Assembly: GCA_946406115.1 (NCBI GenBank)
Contig: OX291548.1
Coordinates: 4,638,373-4,702,372, forward strand
Direction of reading: 5' to 3'
DNA length: 64,000 nucleotides
DNA from: Apoda limacodes
Lineage: Eukaryota > Arthropoda > Insecta > Lepidoptera > Limacodidae
The notes below the pieces were generated by a model. The model saw only the letters and a list, made by a program, of their open reading frames with translations. It was not told the origin of the DNA and did no database searches. Made by a program: the position numbers and the translations under genes. Positions 31,606-42,882 of the stretch are shown here, piece after piece (the stretch's first letter is position 1; each line of letters starts with the position of its first letter).

Positions 31606-33916
31606 AAAATAGCGAAGGCTACTACTTTTACGAATATACCAACCAAATTGTAAATGCATCTGCCATAGTAATTGACTACTCAAAATCAGGTGACTATATT
31701 TTCTTAAAATATGATATAGTATCTAGGTAGCACCAAGTCGAAGAACATAATAACTAGGCTACTATTCGGTATTCAGCCCATTCGGGTACTTTTATCCTTT
31801 TCTGCCCAATATCAAATATATAGGTACTATTCAGCCGAATACCGAATACTTAGGATTTTTTGTTGTAGTAGGATGATTGGCAAAATAAAAAGATTGTTTT
31901 TTTTATAATCAAGCATTATCAACTTCCGTACTATAGATGAGTTCTTTTTAGAGGCCATAATTAATTACTAGGCTCACAATTTCACTTATAAGTAAACGAA
32001 CCAAAACGAAAAGAGCACGAAAAGGTTCGTATTTACTATAAGCACCAAACTAAACATGTCAAAACACGAAGCGCGATAATGTAACGTTTAACATAAACAA
32101 AATATATTTTTACAGGTTAATTTTGTATTTTTCTTTCGAATCCCATATTGATGACTAAATTCACCGGTGCGGGGCCCGGGACACCAAAAGTTATTAAGTC
32201 TGTATATGTATCAACTAGTAACTTAGTTGCACAGTAATAACCGTATTCATAAACGTATTAATTAACTACAAATGCATCAGCAACTTGGAAGGTAGTTTAA
32301 CGACTTTCAGCAAACTAGTTAGATGGAGAACAACATCTTCGACCATTAATCTCAGCTCTCTAATGGATTTCCTTTGCATCAACTTTGATGAGATTTTTAA
32401 CACGTATTTGTTGTATTTGATAATATTTTTCATCCCATCTATTCGAAAAACGTTGATTGGTTAGCCATTAGGCGGGAGCAAAATGAGTGAGAAATGTGAA
32501 TTGCGTCCTTGTTGTCTACTCTTTTCAATAATAGTTCATTCAATTAAACATTTCAAAACTGTGAAAATATTTCAAATGTAAATACATATTTTTAATAAAT
32601 TCTTTTACTTTTAATATTATTTATTCTTATTATTATTAAAAATTTTGTTTACGGCTTGTGTTTAAAAGCGCCTTAAATTTCTTTTTTTTCCAGAAGGGGA
32701 TGAAAAGTAGGGTGTATCACTCGGTCACAAAATATTTTTAGCTCGGGTGACTTAATTCAACTCCCTTAATCATCCCTTCGCACACTCAAGATTCTACTTT
32801 AGAATCCTTCTTTATACTTGAGATTCTACTGTATAATCCTTCGCTACGATCTAGATTTAAGATATCGCCCTCGCTGTACTAATAATCGCCGTCCTAAGTC
32901 TGCTGTAATACAATCTAATATTGAACCTTGTGATCATTCAATGACTGTGTAAAGTAATGATACTCCCAGGCAAAAAATAATGCTAGTGAATAAAATAACA
33001 TGTTGCTTTGATACGAGTAATATACATTATATTATACTCCTAGCTTATAATTATAGCTTATAATGTAAGTGTATATTCTCAATTTTATTTGTGGCCTACA
33101 AGTGAACCTTGTATTAAAAATGAGTATTGGACATAAATTATAAAACATAAATTGTCATTAATATTAATATTGGATTTTTGTATATAAGTTAGGTAAGGTA
33201 GGTTTTGTTCAGTTATTTGGCAATCGAAAAGACCAGCGGCATGTACTCAACATAAAAGTGTGTTAACTAGGAACATACAAACAACCACAGAGGTAAATGA
33301 TTACACGACTGTAGTAATTTTGTTTGGAGACAGGTTGTATGACAACAAACGTCAAATGAAGACAAGTTTTCTAGCTATAAAGTTGTCTAATTTTATTATT
33401 ATAATATTTTTTATATTACCGTTACCCTTTATCTTTTAATTTCAATAACGATTTTAAAAAATAAAAAAATCTATAGAGTTTAAAAGATGTTTAGCAGCGC
33501 ACACCAACATAATATGTCCTTTATTTAGATAGATCTTTTAGCTTAGTTATAGAAAACAGATAATAAATATATTGTGTTATGAAATATATATGTAAATATA
33601 CTGGTAGGCATTATCCCAAACCTCGATATTTTTATTAATATACCTGTAAAAAATTGTCTTGCATTTTCGAGTTTATCTTATACCAAAGTGCTATTAGTTT
33701 GAGCTGCAGTTTCCCACAAACAAAATTGGCTATGTTAACTAGTGTAACATGTTAAAATTATAAACATCATAATAGAAAATGGTATAAAGTTTGAAATCAC
33801 AGAACATACAGACAGTTATATTTAATATATATGTATATATAAATGTGTAGCGCCATAACGTAAACTAATAACTAAGTTGACCAATAAGAGCGGTACGCGT
33901 TGACACGGTATAGATG
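31606..33916. other. AT-rich, no gene recognised
   Basis: Contains a partly self-complementary patch at 31770-31855 (ACTATTCGGTATTCAG … CAGCCGAATACCGAATA) and GGGATGAAAAGTAGGGTGTA at 32696 (similar GATAAAAAGTAGAGTGTATC at 43730). GC-rich CCGGTGCGGGGCCCGGGACA at 32164. Nothing coding seen. Confidence 0.4.
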
Positions 33917-34043
33917 TTATTTGTCCCCGCGGGTAAATAAAAATAACAAGAGCGAGGGTCAGTGTAATCGGATTATGTATGTGGGTCGGCCTGTAGACGA
34001 GAGCCTGCGTGGAACTATGTGACACATGGCTCTCTAGAACATG
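33917..34043. repeat. ~125-bp direct repeat, copy 1
   Basis: AAATAAAAATAACAAGAGCG, GATTATGTATGTGGGTCGGC, GAGAGCCTGCG and ATGTGACACATGGCTC recur in order at 39185-39290. Confidence 0.92.
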
Positions 34044-35738
34044 TATAGTACAAAATAGAAAAGCAAGTTTTTCATAATTAGGTAATGTGGTACAAATATA
34101 CAATCAACCGCTTACGGATTGTTTCGACTGAGTTTCAAAATAAATAGGTAAAGAAGGTACAATTCCTGACATATTCAATTTATAGTACCTACCGCCGTGT
34201 GTAATATTAATGCGACAGTGGCATCTAACTTCCCTTAGTAATAGTAAATTATTTGAAAACTCCTTAAGTACGTCTGCACTGTTTCATGCAGAAGTTCTTC
34301 TGAATCTGAACCCCTTTATTTTGTAACTGAGTGCAGCATTAGTGGCATAAGTCATAGTGTCCATGTCGTACAGGATGCGCACACATAAGTCGTGTAAGAT
34401 ATAGTTAGCACCCCAGATCTTCAGACAACACATTTAAGACTCCGTTCATCACTAAATTAATACATATTAGGCATCTCGTTGGTAACTTCGGAGACACAAA
34501 GATCTGTGCCGCTTTAAGTACTTTAAGAGAAGATAACGTACTGCTTTAGTTGTACTACGGTACCTGTCTCCGTGTAAATACTACGGCCGCCCTTGTCATG
34601 TAAATACTAAAACAACGTCATTTTAACACTAGCAAGGTTTGTATGAAACATGTTCTCTTTAGGGAATCCGCGTGATAAAGGGTCAAGTTTCTGTTACAGC
34701 TCTTACGTTTGCGGCACTTATATTCGATTTGAGTCATGAGTTAATGTGACTTTTAAATTCAAAACAGACAGAAGGCAGACATTTAGACAAAAAGATGATC
34801 CTAATAGGGTTACATTTCCGCGGCACATACAAATTAATCAGTTGACCGCATACCATGTAATCCTGTAAAATATTCGGGTACTGCGGCTATTAATATCCAT
34901 TACTGTCACATTGATGATGTGGTACAGGGTTTTGACTCTGTCGCACTATATTTTATAGGTAAATACTTACTCAGTTAAAAGTTGTAACTGGTGAAGAGAA
35001 TATAATTTGAGTTTTTTTATTAGATATATTACATCATCATATTAACATTACAAAGGTTTGTTTGTTTGTGGTGACCGGATCAATTTTTATTTTATTAATA
35101 CGTAAATGTAACATCGATTTTTTGGCCTCTTAATTGTATGTGAGGAATATGTATAAAATATTATCGTCGTCTTTTTGTAATAAAATGAAGACACATTAAC
35201 GATCTAAGCAACTAAAATAAATAAATAAAACTACTGACACTATAAATATTTAAAATATCAGAATTTTTAAATCAAAAACGAATCCAAAAGCTAAACTATT
35301 GGTGTTATTTGTGTTTAATATCATAGAAAGTTGAATCAATCATCTAATGTGAGCACAATCACCAAGTTTCTGACTAGATGTGTCCTCTTGGAACAAATAA
35401 TATAGATTAGTATATTTAGTATTTGTTTTCTTTATGCGTTTGACTTCACTATCTTATCTTGGTCACAATCAATATGCTAGTTGCATGCTTCTCCAAGATT
35501 TTTCTTATATTTATAAAGCAAAATAAATCACTATAGAAATCAGCAATTTTTGGTATAAAAATAAAACATTAAAAACATCAAAGGCCGCCATTGTGGCGCG
35601 CATTTTGTGACGTAAAAGTCTGTGTAAAAACTATAAGTTTATTTAAAATTTTATATACCTACTTAAACTTTTCATATCCATATTATTATTATTATCATGA
35701 AATGATTAAACACCATTATATGAATAACGATGTAATGG
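34044..35738. other. Unassigned AT-rich DNA
   Basis: No open frame of interest. Scattered homopolymers only. Confidence 0.4.
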
Positions 35739-35886
35739 TTAATACAACAACTTCAGCCTTATCAAAGGTTACCAAGGATATAAGAACGGGAATGGAGGAT
35801 TTACTTCAAACGAAAGGACCGTTTTAATCGATTTTAGTAAATCGTTCAATGTCGTCGATCATGACCTTTTGCTTATTATACTTACA
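35739..35886 (+). pseudogene. Small reverse-transcriptase fragment
   Basis: In one frame TTTSALSKVTKDIRTGMED, then after a one-base shift at the run near 35805, TVLIDFSKSFNVVDHDLLL. This is RT motif A with its lead-in, comparable to the intact STVTALIKVTDDIRLAMDNK and LLDFSSAFNSVDFD of the LINE at 25.1-25.9 kb. Only ~48 codons survive. No flanking RT motifs. Confidence 0.8.
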
Positions 35887-36375
35887 ATGAAATAGTTGTT
35901 TGTGACTAATTCTTTTGCTGTTTAAACTTAAATTATCTTTATTACATTAAAAAGATGCCTAAAAATATTTGTATTAAGTTAGAAGAAATGTAGTGAACAC
36001 AAAACACCGATTTTGATGATTTATAAGTAGGTATAATAAGCTCGGGGTGCAGTTGTCCCTATCGCACATCGGTATCTTGGCCCGGGTCTTAGCGCAACAG
36101 CAATTGTTTTTCCAAATACCTATGTGTGTGTTCGTTCCTGTTAACACTCGCCTCGTTTTCATTAACAAAGTAGGAGTGCCAAAAGCGCTCTGGACACGAA
36201 GTCCGATTGCTTTGTCCGATGGGTTGGACCACGAGGATTTTTTTCCTGTTCGTTCGATCAATCGGACCACAAAAAATTGTAAATGGACAAATTTCGTGCA
36301 ATTGCATACAATGCTTTGTATACAACTACAAAAAAATATCTAATAATTATAAAAAATAGTACCTGGTCTATATTT
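35887..36375. other. Unassigned, GC-richer patch
   Basis: 36047-36270 is open on both strands for ~95 codons with no recognised motif. Balanced composition (GGTATCTTGGCCCGGGTCTT, GATGGGTTGGACCACGAGGA) suggests decayed coding or repeat DNA, but it cannot be assigned. Confidence 0.35.
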
Positions 36376-36377
36376 TT

Positions 36378-36965
36378 AGGGTTCCGTAGTCAACAAGGAA
36401 CCCTTATAGTTTCGCCATGTCCGTCTGTCCGGCCGCCGTCTGTCCGTCCGCCGTCTGTCTGTCCGCGGCTTAGTTCAAAAACTACTAATACGAGAAAGCT
36501 GCAATTTGATAGGGATATACACATTGATCAAGCCGACAAAGTGGTAGAGTAAAATCTTTAAAAAAAATATTTTTTTTTGGGGTAACTCCCCTACACGTGA
36601 AGTGGGGACGTAAATTTTTTTTCTCGTCTACCCCGTCGTGTGGGGTATCGTTGGATAGGAATCCCAAAAACATTGGCGGTGTGCAACGATAATTTTTTGA
36701 TTTAGGGCTCCATTTGCGAAACATTTAGCTTTACAGTACTAATTTTTGTTAGAGTCAAGTGTCCCCCCCCCCCCTCTAAAATGTTAAAAAAAGTCCCGGC
36801 TAGTACATATAATGAATTTGAAAGGAAAACTATTACGGGTATGTACACTTTACAGGCTAACAAGTAATAGTCGACCAAGTTATAAAATGTATGAAATTTT
36901 CGTACAAATTCCATTAAAAGTTACTTATATGAAGTAAAATATAATCTGTAAATGAACGATGTATA
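36378..36965. repeat. Interspersed element copy (inverted to 42147-42882)
   Basis: Starts AGGGTTCCGTAGTCAACAAG, with (CCGT)n, TAGTTCAAAAACTACTAATA, CTCCCCTACACGTGAAGTGG, ACCCCGTCGTGTGGGGTATC, a C12 tract at 36763-36774, TAATAGTCGACCAAGTTATA and CAAATTCCATTAAAAGTTAC. It lacks the GGCCAAGTGCGAGTCGG end. Confidence 0.9.
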
Positions 36966-37681
36966 ATTATAGAAAAATAAAATAATAAAGACTCTTCTTA
37001 AATTGATAACAATAGTAACGTTCAAATGACGCATTGGACTAGCCGGCGCGCTTGGCGCACCATCGAATCTGTTGCGCTCATAAGTGCGCATGTTGTTTGG
37101 ATGTCTCAAAGATGAAGAACGCCTAGATAAGTTGACAATTTTCGCTTCGAAAGTTCAGTTTTAAATGATATGATTTGATTATCATTTAGAAAACTTTAAT
37201 TTCAATACTACCTACTACAACTTATGAACTTTTATTTTGCAATTTTAAAGTCGAATTTATTTAATCAAACATTTTAAAAGTACGTACTCGTAACTTACCT
37301 ACATGGGTACCTAACTCAACTCCCTACCGATTTGCTTACTACAAGTAAGTTCAAAGTGTGGGTCTTATACAATTAACTTATTTGATCATTGATAACATCT
37401 ATTGGTTAGGGTTGTGTTTTGTTCACCGACATAAATTACACTATCCACTTAATGTCAATAATGCAACAATTGAGATGAGCCAAGATTTGCATAGCTTATA
37501 TATAGATTTATGTCAGTGATTCGCCTGGATTATAACTCTAAATTGAACATTGCATTGAGCAGAAACTGCCAGAGACTTCGAGTTCTGTCATCTGGCCTAT
37601 AGATGGACGGTGCAATAGACTCACGAAATTGACCACAGTTTAGAAAGAAACAAAGTTAACCTATGGAATCTTTTCTCATAG
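36966..37681. other. AT-rich DNA upstream of the 37.7-kb candidate exon
   Basis: Contains CTTATATATAG (37495-37505), a possible TATA-like element. A small GC-rich patch (GACTAGCCGGCGCGCTTGGC) lies at 37037. The tract ATGGAATCTTTTCTCATAG just before 37682 resembles a 3' splice site. Confidence 0.4.
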
Positions 37682-37803
37682 GCAAGACACCATGCGTTCG
37701 CTTTGTCTCTGTTGCACTTTTGCAGCCATTTTGTTTTCACAGCTGGCTAGGAAATGTGCTGTACAGTTCTCTATGTCTTTCGGTGTTCCGGAACTAGGCA
37801 AAG
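37682..37803 (+). CDS. Possible first coding exon with signal peptide
   Basis: TCTTTTCTCATAG (AG 37680-37681) precedes a 122-bp segment that ends AAAG|GTAAGTG (donor GT 37804-37805), so both splice sites look good. ATG at 37692 (context ACACCATGC) opens MRSLCLCCTFAAILFSQLA, a short basic start plus a hydrophobic stretch as in a secretory signal peptide, followed by CAVQFSMSFGVPELGK and a phase-1 exit. Read through, the frame stops six bases later. No family recognised. Two cautions: the minus strand is also open here (…ENKMAAKVQQRQSER), and a hairpin starts 9 bp after the donor, so it may be repeat-derived. Confidence 0.35.
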
Positions 37804-37812
37804 GTAAGTGAT

Positions 37813-37864
37813 ATAGCGGAACATTGGACTGGTGACTGTTGACTGCAGTCCAATGTAACGCTAT
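37813..37864. repeat. 18-bp inverted repeat, 16-nt loop
   Basis: ATAGCGGAACATTGGACT at 37813-37830 pairs with AGTCCAATGTAACGCTAT at 37847-37864 (two mismatches). Confidence 0.9.
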
Positions 37865-38654
37865 TATAATTTAGTTCAGTTTTTTACGACTTATTTGATC
37901 TTTTACTGTTATGCAGATTATAAAAATGTCATTAAGCTAAATATAAAAAGTGAAAACTTTGCGGAAAATCGTAAAAGTACCGTAACATCTGATGCTAAAA
38001 ATATTGAGTTTTATGCGTAATTCAAAACTTCCATTTTACTTTATATTTTAGGGTCATTATACAAAAAACCGTTACCCGTAGCTTCAACATATTACAGATA
38101 TTAAAGATAAGCCTCAGTTTTAAAAATTAATTCTAAAAAAAACGAAAGACTTAATAACATATTTATACCCCATATAAAAAGTGACAGATGAAGTCCAATA
38201 ACTCACATACTTACCTATTTAATATTTATTAAAGTGAAAACTTCTTTAGCCGAGGTAAAAGCTTTAAGTCACGACTTTCGGCCCGTCACCGGAAGTACGC
38301 GTAGCAAGAAGTAAAAACTTCTTTAGGAGCGTTGAATTTGGTATTGTGGGTTAAATATTATAATTTATTACAAAGTTAATGTTCTTTGTTAAAATCAATA
38401 ATCTTATTTTTAATTGAAATCTTTAAATACTCGTTTCGTAATCAATAGTAGTCATCACTTAACTTCATAAGTAAACTGTATTTTTGGGTAATAAAGAAAT
38501 ATAACGCATATAAGAATAAACTAAATATAAATCTAACCAGATGTACGCATAAGCTCACAATTATTAAAAAAAATAGTAAAAATTTAAAAAGCAAAATATC
38601 TAATGTGTTACTGTTACTATTCTTATATGTATTCTGTAAAATAACAGTTTTTAA
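37865..38654. other. AT-rich; includes a repeat piece at 38229-38345
   Basis: AAGTGAAAACTTCTTTAGCC at 38233 and AAGTAAAAACTTCTTTAGG at 38310 are related to 30015-30045 inside the 29.9-kb TIR element. The rest is unassigned. Confidence 0.5.
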
Positions 38655-38765
38655 ACAACAAAGGTGGCAAACAAGCGGCGCGTCTGATCTGAAGCAGTCA
38701 CCGCAGCGTATGGTCGCTTGCAACGGGGCATAACTCGCGACGTGCCCACTCTTTCAAAAGTAAAA
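38655..38765 (-). mobile_element. LINE 3'-end fragment (GTPGVASVHRLR family)
   Basis: AACAAAGGTGGCAAACAAGC, GGCGCGTCTGATCTGAAGCA and GTCACCGCAGCGTATGGTCG correspond to the 3' tail seen at 55843-55925, diverged. Confidence 0.7.
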
Positions 38766-39000
38766 GATTTTTTAAAGTAAACTTTTTGAAAGAATTCTGT
38801 TATTAATACTCTAGTATCTAATTGGCTTGTGTTTAGATAATTGTGTAATATTTTTTTTCTGATTTGTAACAGCTGTTGGTTTTTTTTTAAATAAAAAAAA
38901 CATTTAATGATTATTGTAAGAATAGGTATCAAATTATTTTATTTACCTACTTAAATTATTTTTAAATAAGTCTTTTTAAATGAAAAATACAAAGAATTAT
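38766..39000. other. AT-rich
   Basis: Homopolymer-rich, no feature seen. Confidence 0.4.
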
Positions 39001-39112
39001 AGCTACGCTATAGCTTGCCACTATTTCTACTAATTTAGTATAATAAAGGAGTTGCCATAGGAATACCACGTCGATTACCAAATTGAGGGCAGGTGGCAAA
39101 AGCTAGTATTTA
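39001..39112 (+). repeat. 3' part of the ATTATAAATGC-type repeat
   Basis: GCTATAGCTTGCCA, AAAGGAGTTGCCAT, CGATTACCAAATTGAGGGCA then GGTGGC follow the closing order of the copies at 6640 and 20690. Confidence 0.65.
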
Positions 39113-39176
39113 TATCGGTACTTTTAAATTATACGTACTTAACTTGACTATATGTTGACATGAAAAAAATGTTGTA

Positions 39177-39303
39177 CATCCCTGCGGACAAATAAAAATA
39201 ACAAGAGCGAGGGTCAGCGTAATCCGATTATGTATGTGGGTCGGCCTGTACCCGAGAGCCTGCGCCGAACTACGTGACACATGGCTCACCAGTACCTGTA
39301 TCT
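39177..39303. repeat. ~125-bp direct repeat, copy 2
   Basis: Same text and orientation as 33917-34043. Differences are scattered substitutions (e.g. CGCCGAACTACGTGACACAT here). Confidence 0.92.
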
Positions 39304-40044
39304 TGGCATTAAAACTGCCACTGACCTTGTCGAGTTAACCTCATATTAGGTTATCAAAAATAAATATAGCCATTCTTCAGTTTCAACTCAAATTGGCAAA
39401 GTAATATTTCATTGAAAGCCACAATATTTTCATAATACATATACTATTTATTATGTTACACTATTTCATCGAGCATCTGTCTGATGTACCTAAACTTGGA
39501 ACAACAGTTAATCAAATCACCGGCTTAATTGTTTTATTATTTTTGAATTATCATTACTTATCTCAAGTATCACAGCTTCCAATCCTACCTACCTACCTTC
39601 CCACTTCCGCTGCGTCTACTACCTAATGGCAGAGCTTAGTTACTACTATTTCACTACGTGAACTAAGTATCTTATGAATCTCTATTTCATATAACCGTAC
39701 CGACTTTAGCATGTGATGCAAGACATGCAATGGGCTCCTACGAATAAAATAAAATGTTGCATCACCTTACACACACGCAATAACTTTCAGCAAGCAACTT
39801 TTTTACATAACTATGAATCAGGTAGTTTGACACGCAGTTGATATTTATTAGTTAAACGTTGTCCCTTAGTTACTTACTTAGTAGCCGAACCTAGGGCACA
39901 TACGTTAAAATAACAAACAATATCGCAGAAATTAATGATGTCCCTGGGAGTTATTCAAAACTTTGAGGTACACGGTGCGTTGTTCATATCTCCTTATAAT
40001 AAGCAGTTAAATTTTATAGTTAAATATTATCTTCTTTATCATCC
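39304..40044. other. Unassigned
   Basis: No coding or repeat structure identified. Confidence 0.4.
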
Positions 40045-40145
40045 TTATACGTCCCCGCTGTTTAGGCACGGCCTACCCTCATCGAGGGTAATTTGGGACA
40101 TAGTCCATTACGTGAGCCCAGGGCGGATCGTGGACTACACTTTCG
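40045..40145. repeat. Diverged lepidopteran LINE/SINE 3' segment
   Basis: ACGTCCCCGCTGTTTAGGCA, GAGGGTAATTTGGGACATAG and CCAGGGCGGATCGTGGACTA resemble the widespread lepidopteran text 'CGTCCCACTGCTGGGCACAG … GGGCCATAGTCC … CCAGTGCGGATTGG'. Low identity. The 108-codon frame over it (39935-40261) is considered incidental. Confidence 0.5.
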
Positions 40146-40754
40146 TCTTTTTTGACGTCTTTTGTTTCACAGAAAAAAGAATTAGTTTTGTTTCTTTAAA
40201 AAGAGATGGTCAGTTTTGTGAGGCTATTACGCAGTCTATAGAACAGATTATGGAACTCTAAGTCAATGCTGAAAACAGCACAAAATGACTGTAACCGAGT
40301 ATTTGAACAAAAAAAAAACCGACAAAAAATTTTAAACTTCAAAATGTATGCGTACATACACACAAGGAGGAACTGTATCCTTGTATGTATGTATGCGTTA
40401 CGACGTCACCCCCATCCATTATTTATTTTAAGCTCTTACCGCTTTACCGAAACAAAACAAAAAAGGTTTGAACAAACGCTCACTAGTAACTTTTAAAAAA
40501 GTTAAAAAGGTAACAAGTAAAAAGTCATTTAAAAAAATAAAAAAACCGGACTGCGGATTAAAAAAAAAGGGAGTCTTAGTAACTGAAAAGCAAAAAAGAA
40601 ATTTGGCGCCAAAAATCCGCCATTTTGATTTCCAATAATTTGAATATAGCCTATTACACTCTGGTGGTTAAGACGAATATAACCATGATTAATTTATTTA
40701 AATCGATTTAGCCTTTTAGTAGTTACGAGGGAACATATAATCCCACATACATAT
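40146..40754. other. Unassigned AT-rich DNA
   Basis: Includes TTTGGCGCCAAAAATCCGCC at 40601. No gene. Confidence 0.4.
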
Positions 40755-42091
40755 AGTCCGGTCAATTTAGACATTCGAAGCTACCTAAATTCCCACCAAG
40801 CTGAAAATCAGTAAGATTGTTAAAAATATAATTAAAAATAAAATTTAAAAGTTCCCCATCCTTCCACTGTAAGGAAAAAATAATATTCAAGGTCAAAGGT
40901 AAAATAAATGAGTTTTTCGCGATTTTCACCAAAACGGAAAGTTTTATCATAAAAATACCTCAGACAAAAATTGAAGATTATAAAATTATCTTCAAAAAAT
41001 ATATCGATACTTTTTTTTCTACGAGCCACCGTTTTTGAGATATAACGATTCAAAAAGTTGTAAAAGTTGTAATCGTCATAATATGCACACGTTTCCACGC
41101 CACCTATTAGGTAGTGTACTAAGCGCGTTTTTTTAACGTGGTTTAAATTAAGGGACTATGTTTCATTTTACCTGATATTCTCATAGTTATAACTTATGGA
41201 TATTTTATATTATAAGTGTAAGTAACAATGACCTCATCCCCCCGACTGACCTTGGCACGGTCGTAAAACTATCGTTAGGCGGCCTCGCCACGTACTAACG
41301 GCCCCAGATGACGATCACGCTGTCCGGATAGCGAGATTAGTCTCTACGACCTCCCCTAATAGGGCCTCCTCCCTACCAAGACGCCGACCTCCCCAGGTTC
41401 GTCGGCGCCCGCAAGAATACACGAGGTATCAAAGAGTGCCAGGGCGCTTCTCGCCCCCACTCTATCGCAACCGCACCCGAGTAACGGGGAACTCCCCTAC
41501 TGGCGGTGATTACCTTCGAGTTCGAGGCTCACGCCGGTCTAAGGCACGCCCCCGAGGGCAACCAAAGCCGAGGCTCCCCCCGCGGGGAGCCCGTGAGCGT
41601 TGGTCGCTATATGGGCTGAGGCTCCTTCAGTCTCGCCCCAAAAAACCCGGTGAAGCAGTAATGGCTGCAACAGCCAACTGCATAGTCAGTCAGAAAAAAA
41701 AAAAAACAATGACGATAGGAAAATATTTTAACATATATTACAACTAAAGATATGTATATACGTGGCGTACTCATGCATATTTTTACTACTTTTTGAATCG
41801 TTATATCTCAAAAACGGTGTAAAGAAGTATTGAAATATTTTTTGGAGATAATTTTATGATCTACAATTTTTGCCTCAAGTGTTTTTATGATAAAACTTAC
41901 TGTTTTGGTGAAAATCGCGAGAAACTCATTTTTTGACCTTTGACCTTGAATAAAAAAAATTCCATACAGGGGAAAGATGGGGGACTTTAAAATTTTATTT
42001 TTAATCATATTTTAAACAATCGTACTGATTTTTAGCTTGGTGGGAATATAGGTAGCTTTGCTCTTATTTTTTGGTCTAATTTGACCGGACT
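40755..42091. mobile_element. Second long-TIR element, interrupted by a retroposon
   Basis: Arms 40755-41067 and 41783-42091 are inverted (outer end AGTCCGGTCAA / TTGACCGGACT; inner blocks TTCCCACCAAGCTGAAAATC, CGCGATTTTCACCAAAAC, GTTTTTGAGATATAACGATT). The arms are more diverged than those of the 22.6-kb element. The native centre is ~240 bp once the inserted retroposon (41233-41704) is taken out. No transposase, so non-autonomous. Confidence 0.88.
41233..41706 (+). mobile_element. Poly(A)-tailed retroposon (GC-rich), probably a LINE 3' end
   Basis: About 470 bp of GC-rich DNA in an AT-rich element, ending in ~12 A (41695-41706). AACAATGAC occurs at 41224-41232 and again at 41705-41713, a 9-bp target duplication. 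Text includes GGCACGGTCGTAAAACTATC, CCCCCGCGGGGAGCCCGTGA and TGAAGCAGTAATGGCTGCAA. The open frame at 41436-41747 is Arg/Pro-rich and probably 3' UTR read-through. Parent element not identified. Confidence 0.82.
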
Positions 42092-42146
42092 AATACAGGT
42101 TAGTACACATATAGCCTTCTTTTGGACTTTGCCGCAGTCTGGTAAA

Positions 42147-42882
42147 AAAATCAGCCAAGTGCGAGTCGGACTCGAGCACGAAGGGTTCCGTAGCATTATC
42201 TATAAACACTGCCCCCCTTAAATATTTGTTTTATTTTTAGAATGTTATTGTTTTATTTTTCTGTAATCATACATCGTTAATTAACTTATATTTTATTCCT
42301 GTTTTACAGATGTACCTACTTCATATTCAAATTCCATTAAAAGTTATTAATGGTATTGTTACGAAAATTTCACTTTTCCAAGTACATTTTATAACTTGGT
42401 CGACTATTACTCTTTAGCCTGTAAAGTGTTTACCATTACATTAATTAATTAGAGGCACTACCAACATAATTTTTTTTACATTTCCAAATACAATACTTTC
42501 GCTGGTAGAGGGGGGGGGGCACTCTTACAAAAATTAATACTTTTAATTACACTTAAATGTTTCGCAAAAGGACCCCTACATGAAAAAATGATATTTGCAT
42601 ACCGCCAATGTTTTTAGAATTCCTATCCAACGATACCCCGCACGATGGGGTAGACAAGAAAAATTTCGTCCCCACTTCACGTGTAGGGGAGGTACCCTAA
42701 AAAATTTTTTTTTCTAAGATTTTATTCTACCACTTTCCTGCCTTGATAAATGTGTATATCCCTGCCAAATTGCAGCTTTCTCGTAATAGTAGTTTTTGAA
42801 TTAAGCCGCGGACAGACGGACGGACGGACATGGCGAAACTATAAGGGTTCCTTGTTAACAACGGAACCCTTAAAACAACGTG
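42147..42882. repeat. Interspersed element, longest copy (both ends)
   Basis: Begins ATCAGCCAAGTGCGAGTCGG and ends CCTTGTTAACAACGGAACCC. The interior is the inverse of 36378-36965 (TAACTTGGTCGACTATTACT, GTCCCCACTTCACGTGTAGG, GATACCCCGCACGATGGGGT). Has a G-run at 42510-42519. The termini match the 13.1-kb repeat family but the interior differs, so this is a second subfamily of ~735 bp. Confidence 0.9.

Noticed and set aside
39935..40261. 108-codon protein
   Set aside because: The middle is a diverged interspersed repeat and no domain or splice context supports coding.
41436..41747. 103-codon Arg/Pro-rich protein
   Set aside because: Lies inside a poly(A)-tailed retroposon and runs through its A tail. 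Explained as GC-rich 3' UTR read-through.
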